A DNA stretch of 64,000 bases, taken from contig VSDK01013054.1 in assembly GCA_009767595.1 (NCBI GenBank), forward strand, positions 166,441 to 230,440, written 5' to 3'. Below are positions 1 through 9,099 of this stretch, piece by piece. The stretch is from Symbiodinium kawagutii (Eukaryota > Sar > Dinophyceae > Suessiales > Symbiodiniaceae). How positions within the stretch are numbered: position 1 is the first letter of the stretch; each line of letters begins with the position of its first letter. The translations under genes were made by a program, and so were the position numbers. The notes below the pieces were generated by a model. It saw only the letters and a list, made by a program, of their open reading frames with translations. It searched no databases and was not told the origin of the DNA.

Positions 1-300
1 TAAATATAAAATTATTATTAAAATTAAAATTATTTAAATTATATATATATAATATATAATTTTATATTTATAATATAAATTTAAATTAATTTAAATTTAT
101 TATAAATAATTCTATAATAATTTATAATTTAGGTTTTTAATTTTTAGGTTTAAAATATTTAATTTTGAGGTTTTAGAGTTTTAGGGTTTTAAATTTAATT
201 TCAGGGTTTTTAGGATTAAAGGTTTAGGGTTTAATAACTTAGAAATTTAAAAATTATGGTTTTACGTAAAAATTTAAGTATTAGATATTTTTAGTTAAAT
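1..300. other. AT-rich block with telomere-like words
   Basis: Almost pure A and T. From about 128 to 235 the words TTTAGGG, TTTAGG and TTTTAGGG recur in degenerate form. TTTAGGG is the telomere repeat of plants and dinoflagellates, so this may be a decayed interstitial telomeric tract. The repeats are irregular and chance in such AT-rich DNA is a fair alternative. No gene is seen. Confidence 0.35.
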
Positions 301-2640
301 ACGGGCAAATGTGGGGTTTGCAGCGAAACCATACCCAGCAGGTATTAATATTGAGGGTACAAAGTACAAGTGACCACAGCATCCAGTATAGCATCGCCGT
401 CGTTTTTCTCAGACTTACCACCCTATCCTTTTATACGGCTTTCCATTTGAAGTCTTATATTTGCTTTGAATGCGCCCGACCGACTGTGATGACCAGATAA
501 TTGAGTGACAAAGCAGGCACGGGTATGTATGCTGCCGTGTCTTGTTGCTGACCTGGCCCGTCCTTCACATAAAATTTGTTGTGCCCGGTTCTATGGTTTA
601 TTTACCTCGTCTTCGTGTTTCTGAAGATTTTGCCTTTACCAGAAGCGTTTCCTGCACTTTAGAACTGTCACCACCATCTGGAAACCCTCAGGCAATCACT
701 GACCCGTCGACCAAGATGGCAGCAAAGGCAAACTTTTACAGCATGACCTATGCCTCTTCGTTCAGTTTCCAAAACTGAACACTCGTGAGTTAAGCTCCCA
801 AGGATTACGCCTATGACTCTGTGACTCCAAAAAGTGGCACCTCGCCCCCCCCCACCCAGTGAGGGGGTCAGCGGCACCTGGGCGGTAGCCCATTCTATTT
901 CCTCAATTTCTTAAATAATATAGCTATTATACATATATATATATATTTGTAATTTCAACCCCAATGTAAATTTGGGCAAATTTCGAATTAGATTACCTCG
1001 TTTGTTGGCTTTTGAAACACAATCATTTATACTAGGATTTTGCATTGTCCAATGGGGCCAACCGTGTTCGAGGTAATACTTGCAGTGACCCCCAGTGGGT
1101 TGCAACCAGGAAACGCTTCCTGGTTGCAACACCCCGAGTCCGACTCGAGTGCGGAGCAGGAACAGCTGGAGTTGGAACCGTGTCTTCCTGTAGTGTAGAT
1201 TGGACTTGAAGCCAGGGAGAGCTGCAGTTTTGGATGCCAAAAACAAGACATGTGCTGGCTGCGGATGATACCATTGTATACCATTGTTCAACCGGCCAAG
1301 ATATTGCACTTCTCAGCCCCTAAGATTTGATTTCTGTACGTTTTGTTTGGGCGTGAGTCTGTTCTCTTCTGAGTAAATTGGTTCTCCAAGAACCGGATGA
1401 TTTCATCATTTGATCCTCAGAATCAGAGGTGCTGATGATGACTTGTGGCAGTTCGAATATCAATGGAACAATCCCCAGCAAGCCTCAGTTTACGTAGTGG
1501 GAGGTGCATATGAATAAGCCACAATCACTTTTTCCACAAATCGGTTGTGATTTACCATCAAATATAAGGGTTTATGAACAGCTGGAGCTTTCATTCTTGT
1601 TTGGTTGTTATCCCCCCAGTGATCAACCATTCATCAACAAATAACTTACCATAATGCACCAGTAAAGACCATTAATCAACCATCAATCAACCATCAATCG
1701 CTACCATTCATCACCCATTAAGCGGAGATGGTAGCGATCAACCATTCATCAACCATCAATTCGCTTACCATCCATTATGGTAAGTTATCAACCATTATTG
1801 AAGACCATTAATCAACCATCAATCGCTACCATTAAGCTCCCATTTTCAGCCATTGCTTCACTGCTGGATCTCTCGATCACCTCGTAACTTTAGATCTCGG
1901 CCATGGCCGGTGGCTGCACTGCTGCCCCTCACTGGCGCGGCGGCTCGGGCGTGGAGTGGAAACCTCCAAGGAGCAAGCGACTCTGATGGCAGGATTTTGG
2001 CGAAAGACCCCCTGGCGAAAATCTCAAATCTTTAGTGCATCTATGGGGTCCGTGAATGATGGTGCCCCCCTAGAATGGTCATTTACAATGGGGAAACCTC
2101 CAATCATAGCCGTTTTGAAGAGTACCCATATATTGTAAACCCATCTTAACACCAAAACATCCAAGCATACAAGATTGTGGATAACCCAGCAGAAGCCATT
2201 GGGGATCCAAGTGATGATCGTTGCACTCAAAAATCTCAAGGCGTCAAGAGGCTCAGATCTAGCGGCAGAGGTAAATTATATGACTCTCTAAAGTTATTTA
2301 TTTGTGTTTAATGCTCAATGTTGAACTGTAGTGAATGATGGTAGGATGGTTGATTGATGGTAGGATATTATTGATGTATTGATGAATGTTGATGGTCGGA
2401 ATGATATCCATCATTAGTCATTGATGGTAGGATTGAAAGACAATCCGATTTCATCGCCAGTGAAAAAATCATAGATGCCATACCGACACCAAATGCCTGA
2501 TCTTACAGCCACACAGTGGATGTAAGCGAAGCTGAGGGTTCTTTGTGCATCCCTGATATAAGCTGATTTGCTTCACAGGTTGCTGGTTAAAGGGTTGGTG
2601 TGCCCTGTTTTCACATATCAAAAAGATACAGAGAACACTA
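301..2640. other. Intergenic or intronic DNA, no gene supported
   Basis: Short open frames exist on both strands but none shows a family motif. 1600-1840 is low-complexity DNA built from CAACCATCAATC-like words and palindromic variants around ATGGTAAG. A GC-richer patch near 1900-2000 could be an exon remnant, but neither strand nor frame is clear. Confidence 0.4.
1100..1129. repeat. Perfect 13-bp stem hairpin
   Basis: TTGCAACCAGGAA at 1100-1112 is followed by a 4-base loop and its exact reverse complement at 1117-1129. No gene adjoins it, so a terminator role cannot be argued. Confidence 0.7.
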
Positions 2641-2643
2641 TTC

Positions 2644-2717
2644 ATACATACATACATACATACCTACCTACCTACCTACATACATACATACATACATACA
2701 TACATACATACATACAT

Positions 2718-2749
<32 letters not shown>

Positions 2750-2890
2750 CATACATACATACATACATACATACATACATACATACATACATGCATACAT
2801 GCATACATGCATACATGCATACATGCATACATGCATACATGCATACATGCATACATGCATACATGCATATATTTATATATATATATATAT
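2644..2890. repeat. (TACA)n / (TACATGCA)n microsatellite
   Basis: A tetranucleotide array with a central interruption near 2715-2722. It shifts to an 8-bp ACATGCAT form after about 2790 and ends in an AT dinucleotide run. The open frames across it (Tyr-Ile-His-Thr repeats) are artefacts of the repeat. Confidence 0.95.
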
Positions 2891-3340
2891 GCTGTGAAAA
2901 CCTGGTGCTTTCATTGTCTCTCATCTTGCAGCCAGTCCCTGGCCTGCCACTTCGCGTAAACGTCCAGCCTCAGCAAATGTCAATAAACATAAAGTTCAAG
3001 TGTTACGTGGCGTTGTAAGTCAACATACCTGTCGGGTTTCGTAGGTGCCAATCCGATGATGTTTTTGTCAAACACTTTCCGTCACGGAATTTGTCTTTTT
3101 GCGTCCTGTTTTTGACGGGTAAAACGTTGATTCTTCTCTGAAAATGTGCCGCGCCTATACACCATCTTCAACCGGCCGTTTCAATTCCATCGGCTCAGGG
3201 GATGGCTGTTGGTAGCCTGTACCCCTGGCTGTTCACATCCCGTAAATCTGCGAAATAGCCATTCGCTGTTGGGATGGGTTTACTTCTACCATCTACTACC
3301 TATTTTGTTTGATTTTTTTGATATATCTATACGATTCTCT

Positions 3341-3455
3341 ATGGCTATGGGTCAAAACCCTGCACCCCTGGTTCCCCATCATTGACCATTGTTTCCCTAT
3401 TATTGTTGATGATCATCCCCCATTAGTTGGTTGATTAATTTTGACCCATAGCCAT
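3341..3455. mobile_element. MITE family B, intact copy
   Basis: 115 bp bounded by ATGGCTATGGGTCAA and its inverted complement TTGACCCATAGCCAT. The interior is C-rich (ACCCCTGGTTCCCC) then CCCCCATTAGTTGG. The same architecture recurs ten more times in the window. A divergent relative follows directly (3456-3574), and a still weaker one lies near 3204-3300. It has no coding capacity, so it is a non-autonomous inverted-repeat element. Confidence 0.8.
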
Positions 3456-3693
3456 ATGGCCATCCGTCTCAAAGCCCCGTACCCCTGGTGAACGTTCACA
3501 AATCGCCAAACGAATCTTTGTCGGGATTTTCACATGCCCATTTTGGGATGGTTGGTATTGACCCATAGCCATATCTAGCAATTTACATATATCTTGATAG
3601 AAATATATATATATATAAAACAGACTTATTAAAAGATATTTATATTTTAAAAAAAATATAACTGTAAATATATGTATATATATACATATCTAT

Positions 3694-3724
3694 GGTCAGC
3701 GCCCCTTCTGACGCCTGCATTTTA
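3694..3724 (+). repeat. Left terminal inverted repeat of the 4.5-kb element
   Basis: Begins GGTCAGCGCCCC and pairs with 8174-8204 in inverted orientation, 27 of 31 positions matching. Confidence 0.75.
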
Positions 3725-3984
3725 CATAATTTGAAATGCATTCGTCATTACTACATCTAATTATAGTAGCAGCGTAATAGAAAAACATTGTAAAAAACCG
3801 AGTGAAAATGCATAGAGTAACTTATTCTTTAAAGTCAAACGGAAAACATTATAAAAGAAACTGAATTATTTGGTGGCCAAATTTTGGCCGTGAATCAAGA
3901 TAGTTTTTCCTTCAAAAAAGAAAAGAACTGAGGGAAAAAACAATGGTAAAAAAACAAAAAACCTGGGAAAAAAGTTAGTTTTTC

Positions 3985-4986
3985 CTTCAGCAAAAAAAAC
4001 GTAGCGAAAAGTTGGTTTCTGAGCAAAATTCAAAAAAAAACCTCGAGAAAACCAAAAAACCAAAAAAAATCTTTTGAAACAGAAAAGGTGGTTTCGCCAA
4101 AAAGTTTTGGTTTTTTGGTTTTCCCTAGGTTTTTTTTAATATTTTTTGGTTTGCTTGAAGAGTGTTTGGTTTTTTGTTTCAGGAGTTCAAAAACCAAAAG
4201 GAACCTATGAAAAAGATGGTTCTCCATGCAAAAAACCAAAAGAACCTAGGAAAAAGATTGTTTTTTGATTTTAAAAAACAAAAAACCTAATCAAAAATGT
4301 TTTCGATCAAAAAACCAAAAAATCTGTGGAAATAACTTTTGGATCAAAAAACCAAAAAACCTGGGAAAAAGGTTGGTTTTTCATTCCAAAAACAAAAACG
4401 ATGTAGGAAAAAGAAGGTCTTTGATCAAAAAACCAAAAGGACCTAGGAAAAAATGATTTTGACCAAAAATAAAAACACCTCGGAAAAACCAAAAAACCCA
4501 AAAACCATCTTTTGAAAGAGAAAAGATCGTTTCACCAAAATGATTTTGATTTTTCGTTTTCCCTGTTTTTTTTTAAGTTTCCTTGACATGGTTTTTGGTT
4601 GTTTGGTTTCAGAAGCTCAAAAACCAACGTTTCCCTATTTTTTTGTTCTTTGAATAAAAAATCATTTTTGCCTGTATTTTTTGTTTTTGTGATCAAAAAA
4701 CAACCTTTTTCCTAGGTTTTTTTGGTTTTTTGCATGGAGAACCATCTTTTTCATAGGTTTCTTTTGGTTTTTGAACTCCTGAAACAAAAAACCAAACACT
4801 CTTCAAGCAAACCAAAAAATATTAAAAAAAACCTAGGGAAAACCAAAAAACCAAAACTTTTTGGCAAAACCACCTTTTCTGTTTCAAAAGATGTTTTTTT
4901 GGTTTTTGGTTTTCTCGAGGTTTTTTTTGAATTTTTGCTCAGAAACCTATCTTTTCCCTACTTTTTTTTTGGTTTTTGTGAATGAA
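3985..4986. repeat. Large inverted repeat (about 260-bp arms)
   Basis: The arm at about 3985-4262 is repeated in inverted orientation at about 4697-4986, with a spacer of about 430 bases. Landmarks occur in both arms in mirror order: a TGGAGAACCATCTT block, the GAGTGTTTGG segment and CCTCGAG near the outer end. Both arms therefore encode nearly the same frame-open peptide on opposite strands (minus 4239-4030, plus 4722-4985), which is not evidence of a gene. The surrounding DNA is made of GGTTTTTTGG and CCAAAAAACC words, so transcripts would fold strongly. Confidence 0.8.
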
Positions 4987-5179
4987 AAAACAACTTTTTC
5001 CTAGGTTTTTTTTGGTTTTTGGATCTGAAAGTTTTTCTTTTCCCTAAGTTTTTTTAATTTTTTGGTTGCGCCTGGTTCTCACTTCAGTCCACTGGAAGCA
5101 AACATCTGTTGACTCTGGGGCTTAGCTCAATCTAATGACAGGTGAAGAGTGAAGACGGCCAGAGGCGGCAACGTAATCT

Positions 5180-5783
5180 CTACAGGCAACTAGCAAGCTT
5201 CACCCATTCATCCTCTGGAGTGGGTGTTGCAACTTTGTGCTGTTTACCCAATTTTGTCGGGACCACGCTCTCGAAGATACATGGCTCGACTGCCCAAGCA
5301 CTGACAAACTGTCTTTGGTTGATTTTGAGTAATGGTTTTTCGTCAGCACCCCAGGAGTTTTGGCAGGTTGCAGAGATGTTGCGTTGATTGCCGCCATAGA
5401 GTGCGTGTGCATGAAAAGGACTCATCCATGTAAGCCACCGCTATGATGCATCGAAAACCAGCAAAGGCAGTAACACATGCGCAAAATTTGGTCCACGTAT
5501 CCAACATATGCAGCTGCAGCCTTAGCCCATGGAATGCTGTTGGACACCTAAAATGAAAATTACCAAAAAAATTGGCGCGCTCTAAGGGCCACATCCTTTT
5601 CGTTGGTGAAGCCTGGCTATGCCAGGTGTCCAACAGCATCTCATCAGAAACCCACAGCCCGTACTTGACTTGGAGAGCTTGTGCCACACAGGTGGCCAGA
5701 GCAAACTGACTGCACAGACCGAAACGTGCTTGATTCATGATTCGAATACGTCGTTTAGCTGGTTGAAGCTCTTCTGCTGACAC
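5180..5783 (-). pseudogene. Papain-like (C1-type) cysteine protease domain, split by frameshift
   Basis: In the first part (5783-5343 frame), MNQARFGLCSQFALATC has the arrangement of the papain active-site block: Gln of the oxyanion hole, then Gly-x-Cys with the nucleophile, then Phe-Ala. In the second part (5425-5180 frame), HAHALYGG gives a candidate catalytic His. CQNSWG is the Asn-Ser-Trp-Gly block of the family. The order Cys-His-Asn and the roughly 100-residue spacing fit C1 peptidases. The frame changes near 5430, between Cys and His. No secretion signal precedes the domain, since it is fused downstream of an ATPase. Enzyme activity from this copy is unlikely. Confidence 0.5.
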
Positions 5784-6097
5784 GGCCGGGTGTACTGCAG
5801 AGACAGCAGAGGATGCCTTTGAAGATTCTTCATATACATCCTTTCTATAGCTTCTCTGACGTGCTGCAAAAGGCTCGGTATTTCTTCCAATCTTTTCAAA
5901 ACGGCAGTCTGTTGATCTCCACTCAAGTTCGTAACGGTTCGAGTCACGGCAGCTCGGCCAACACGAGAGAGCGCACCAAATTCTTCAGATGACCTACAAA
6001 GGCTGCAGCGTGGCCCCGATGCAGGGTTGGCTGGATCACCACCTTGCCCAAAGACACAGATGCGACCATCGACAGTACCTGCACATTCGCGCGGCAT
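5735..6097 (-). pseudogene. Linker with Cys pairs between ATPase and protease
   Basis: 120 codons from an ATG. An early stretch with GQGGDPANPASG is followed by CSLCRSS, one CxxC pair. A helical segment rich in Leu, Glu and Arg then follows. The frame is lost near 5760, where the protease frame continues. It may be a small zinc site or just a linker. I do not recognise a named domain. Confidence 0.35.
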
Positions 6098-6114
6098 TGT
6101 GGAAAGCCTGGGCT

Positions 6115-6561
6115 TTAGAAAATATTGCGAAAATGTCTAGCCATATGCAATTCATGTTCCATTTTCTGAAACCATGCGACGTCAAGCATTTTCATAAAGC
6201 CTGCATGCGTCGCGTAGGAATGTTGCCCTGCTCTCTTCGCCAAGACAAATACATCGTCTGCCGGCTCCTGAGCCGCATCGAAATCATTGACGGAATAGAT
6301 GCGTAGTTGGCCCTTCATCCACTTCGCAGCTCCCCAGCGCTCCTTGGACATGGATTCCACATTGCCCACATCTGTGAAGGCCTTCAGCTTTTTGAACTGT
6401 TGTTCAGAAAGGGCGCCATCATCAAAAATATCTGGGCGAAACAAGGAGCCGCTTGTCTACGAAAGAAATCAAATTCGCACGCCTTGCTTCGCAATGCAAT
6501 GCCTGGAGACTGCCATAGCAATGGCGCGCGCTAAGGGAGTCTTCCCAGCGCCAGGCTCCCC
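6115..6561 (-). pseudogene. P-loop ATPase core, frameshifted
   Basis: Walker A, GEPGAGKTPLAR, is read on the minus strand at 6561-6526. It lies in a frame different from the 6929-6531 segment that leads into it. About 35 codons later, after another frame change, RPDIFDDGALSE gives a Walker-B-like acidic pair. This is followed by FTDVGNVES and ERWGAAKW, plausible sensor/arginine regions. The spacing suits a compact SF3-helicase or AAA-type ATPase, and the family cannot be settled by eye. With the break inside the ATPase, this copy should be inactive. Confidence 0.5.
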
Positions 6562-6843
6562 ATGTAGTCAATAGCTTTCTCCGACAATGTAGGCATCAAA
6601 GGCGCTAGCGCTCTAAGAATTCTCTTGTCGATGTCAAACAGTGTTAGCGGCCATTGCTCGTGAACCATAGCCAGAACACCATCGTTTGAAAGAGTCCTGA
6701 GCGATTTCTCCACCAAAGCCGAAGGCCACTTGTAGAGAAGGGATTCAGGGTTGTTGGTTTCAATGGTAACCCGACGGAGCTGACGATTTCTAGTATTGTC
6801 CCTAGGCCCCTTCTCTTCGATGTAGTCAAAGCCGAAGTCCCAT

Positions 6844-7425
6844 TCATCTGGCTTTCTTTCCTTTTCTGGTTTTTGGTTTTCCTTGTTCATGGGAGCGCAG
6901 GACATGATGTCGACATTGAAAACCTCCAATGTGAGCGAACATGTGATGAATGACCTTTTTCATTGTGCGCACTTCGCCTGTCCAATCGATCATGTGAGGT
7001 TTGCCGAAGCAAATAGATGCTGCTTCACTTGTTTTCATCTTCTCTTTGAAACTGAACATCTTCATGATGTAGAACTTGTCTCCTTCAGCTTGCGGCACTA
7101 CGGCAAGATCGAATTGACAGCGGGCAGAAACTTCCTTCTTCCTGCCGTAAGGCGACGGCAATTGAGACAATGGAAACCGTGACATCAGCAACTCCTTGAG
7201 CTCAACCTTCGGGATGGGACCTGGAGCGTCAAAAACCACATCAATGAAGCATTTGACGACTCCTTTGTCTGCGGACGCGTCGAACACGGGGAAGTCCAAG
7301 AATGAGAAGTTGCCAGCTTTGTCCTCATGGAAAGTATGGGTGTCTGACTCATAAAGTGAACATCTGCTCACAAGGTCTTTCACATCTTCCAAGCTGATGT
7401 TTCTTGTTTCCTGCTGAGAAGCCAT
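6844..7425 (-). CDS. N-terminal segment of the element ATPase
   Basis: 193 codons from an ATG in the element. The true frame probably holds to about residue 165 (around 6930). There the following segment (6929-6531) takes over one frame away, and the tail in this frame turns into a Lys/Arg-rich run before a stop. No signal peptide or membrane segment is seen. It contains a motif-free alpha/beta-like stretch and I do not recognise a family. Its role is inferred only from continuity with the downstream P-loop. Confidence 0.45.
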   Translation of the reverse strand: MASQQETRNISLEDVKDLVSRCSLYESDTHTFHEDKAGNFSFLDFPVFDASADKGVVKCFIDVVFDAPGPIPKVELKELLMSRFPLSQLPSPYGRKKEVSARCQFDLAVVPQAEGDKFYIMKMFSFKEKMKTSEAASICFGKPHMIDWTGEVRTMKKVIHHMFAHIGGFQCRHHVLRSHEQGKPKTRKGKKAR

Positions 7426-7748
7426 GGGAACTGAATGAAGCAGGTTGAACGATCGATCCTAGATCGCTGAAGATATGAGAAATGGCTAGAGCATCCGAGA
7501 AAATCGTGTCGATTGCACATTCACAAGATCACTTTTTTTCTGCTTGTGATTTTCTGAAGCAAAAACAACATAATCACCATGATGCTTCTGCAAGGCCAAG
7601 AAAGGACAATAGCAGTGAGGGATTACTTTTGCTGCTGATCAATCTCTGCACAAGCACATGATGCAAAATCTGATGCCTGCCAACTGTTTCAACCCAAATG
7701 GCATGATAGAGCATGTGCATTGAAATACCGCATCATATGTGAACAGGG

Positions 7749-7947
7749 AGCCGTGAAAAGGAAGTGAGGAGGAGGTGATGGGGAAGTGATGATGAAGTGA
7801 AGTGGAAGTCAGGAAGTAGTGACAAGGAAGTGACGAGGAAGTGAAGAGGAAGTGATGAGGAAGTGAAGAGGAAGTGATGAGGAAGTGAAGAGGAAGTGAA
7901 AGGGAAGTGAAGAGGAAGTGAAAGGGAAGTGAAAAGGAAGTCAGGAG
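7749..7947. repeat. GGAAGTGA minisatellite
   Basis: Tandem GAAGTGAAGAGG / GAAGTGATGAGG units inside the 4.5-kb element. The minus strand reads as Ser/Leu/Phe/Pro repeats and is not a gene. Confidence 0.85.
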
Positions 7948-7952
7948 TAGAC

Positions 7953-8174
7953 TGGGTGGGCCATATCATCCACCTTGATGGCGTTGTCACTGATAGGAGG
8001 CTGGGTAGGCCATATCATCTACATTTGTGGCTTTGTCATTGATAGGATGTTTGGTGGTTCATATCATCTACCTTTGTGGCTTTGTCATCGATAGGATATT
8101 GGGTGGTTCATATCATCTGCCTTTGTGGCTTTGTCATCGATAGGATATTGGGTGGTTCATATCATCTACCTTTG
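7953..8174. repeat. 49-bp tandem repeat, 4.5 copies
   Basis: Units start at 7953, 8002, 8051, 8100 and 8149 (partial). Each contains CATATCATCTACCTTTGTGG and GATAGGATAT. Divergence falls toward the terminal repeat. Subterminal repeats of this kind are often transposase-binding sites; that role is inference. Confidence 0.9.
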
Positions 8175-8204
8175 AAAATGTAGGCGCCAGAAGGGGCGCT
8201 GAGC
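8174..8204 (-). repeat. Right terminal inverted repeat of the 4.5-kb element
   Basis: Reverse complement begins GCTCAGCGCCCC. It directly follows the last 49-bp repeat unit and precedes an (AT)n run. Confidence 0.75.
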
Positions 8205-8696
8205 ATATATATATATATATAAATAAGTAAAAAAATATATATGTATATATAAGACCCAGACATGGCAATAACCAGGCTATACCCAGGCTATGAATAAATC
8301 AGTAACCAGGCTACCAGGCAGTACACTGAGCTCCCCAGACTCGTTTGGTGGATAGCTGCAAGGTCGCCCGCAACGCTGGAGTCAGCGTCTGTGCGCCCAG
8401 TTCAGCCTGGCGCACGTGGTGGTTGGTAACCACTGCTGGGAGCTCTGGAACTTTGAATCATTTCGTTCGTCATTCAAAATAGTTGGGGTTGTTCAGGTTG
8501 TTAAGCAATTAACCATTATGAACTCTTTTTTCATATTAGATTAGCTCTTGAACATCACTAACATATTGTAAGCATATTATAAAACGACATCATTCAGCGT
8601 GGCCGCCAGTCCCATGGAGCATGCGCATCGTACACGGCTGCGCCGGCGCCTCCGCAGCTGACACTTCAATGATTCTCTGGGCCTCAGCGGCTGGGC

Positions 8697-9099
8697 ATGG
8701 TGGGAGTTAGCCTTGTGCCTGGCTCAGTCTTCTTGGAAAATTTCTGGGAAAACTGGTACTTCTCCAAGCCATGGCTTCAGCTCAGGCTAGCGGTCATCCT
8801 TGCGTATCCTTTGCGTGATCCATCTTCTGGTGGTTTCAATCTCTATGAAAAATATGCTTGTCAACCAGCCAATTGTTAATCATTACTCGGGAAAATAAAA
8901 TGTTTGAAACCACCAATCAGTCTTGGACACACCCAGGAGTATCCCAACCAACCGCTGCTCACAACGTGTTGGCGCTGCCAGGTCGGATGAACCGTTGGGC
9001 ACCCCAGCCCGGGGGTCTGAAGGCCGCAGATCTGAGATTGGCCTCGGGGGCGACTGGCCATACCCCGACCTCCACAAGGCTTGGGAATTGATAACTTGA
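8697..9099 (+). CDS. Two-exon gene piece split by an introner-like element
   Basis: Exon 1 runs to G8829 and exon 2 from T8921 to a TGA at 9097-9099. The intron 8830-8920 has GT and AG ends. With it removed, the frame is open for about 104 codons from the ATG at 8697: LENFWENWYFSKPWLQ and VILAYPLRDPSS, then VLDTPRS and GGDWPYPDLHKAWELIT. The frame is closed just upstream (TGA 8670-8672). An upstream exon spliced in at TCAG before 8688, or this ATG as start, are both possible. Codon third positions in exon 2 are GC-rich, unlike flanking DNA. I do not recognise the protein. The last codons could instead end at a GC donor near 9079. Confidence 0.45.
8830..8920 (+). mobile_element. MITE family D copy forming an entire intron (introner)
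   Basis: 91 bp. It starts GTGGTTTCAA and ends TTGAAACCACC-AATCAG, so an 11-bp inverted repeat lies at both edges. The donor GT is the first two bases of the element and AG lies six bases after its right repeat. The interior ATATGCTTGTCAACCA and GGGAAAATA are shared with copies near 34342-34420 and 61898-61997. Confidence 0.6.

Larger units (their letters stand above)
5180..7425 (-). pseudogene. Frame-broken P-loop ATPase + papain-like protease gene
   Basis: Read 7425 to 5180, at least five overlapping open segments make one continuous protein only if frame changes are allowed. They break near 6930, 6545, 6440, 6110-5760 and 5430. In order they give an N-terminal region of unknown type, a Walker A loop GEPGAGKTPLAR, a Walker-B-like RPDIFDDG, a Cys-pair segment and a papain-type domain with NQARFGLC and CQNSWG. 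The first segment starts with a good ATG at 7425. No introns with clear splice sites explain the breaks, so this looks like a decayed gene. Low-quality sequence or programmed shifts are alternatives. It fills most of the inverted-repeat element and is probably its own gene. Confidence 0.6.
3694..8204. mobile_element. DNA element with 31-bp terminal inverted repeats
   Basis: The left end at 3694-3724 and the right end at 8174-8204 are inverted copies with four mismatches. They share a perfect core, TCAGCGCCCCTTCTG. Between them lie a roughly 1-kb A/T-tract hairpin region (about 3880-5070), a frame-broken minus-strand gene (7425 to 5180) and subterminal tandem repeats (7749-8174). Flanks are AT-rich and no target duplication is evident. 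About 4.5 kb with a gene is the size of an autonomous DNA transposon, but no DDE transposase was recognised. A virus-like or replicase-driven element is therefore also possible. Confidence 0.65.

Noticed and set aside
2644..2890. CRISPR-like regular repeats
   Set aside because: Plain microsatellite without unique spacers. The genome is eukaryotic in character.
2600..3018. Long Tyr-Ile-His-Thr open frames on both strands
   Set aside because: Translation of the TACA microsatellite; no stop can arise in such a repeat.
3866..4985. Lys/Asn/Phe-rich frames in the A/T hairpin, including the same peptide on both strands
   Set aside because: The identical peptide is explained by the inverted repeat; base composition is simple-sequence.
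5115..5140. GGGGCTTAGCTCAATCT as a tRNA start
   Set aside because: No matching acceptor stem, anticodon arm or T-loop follows.
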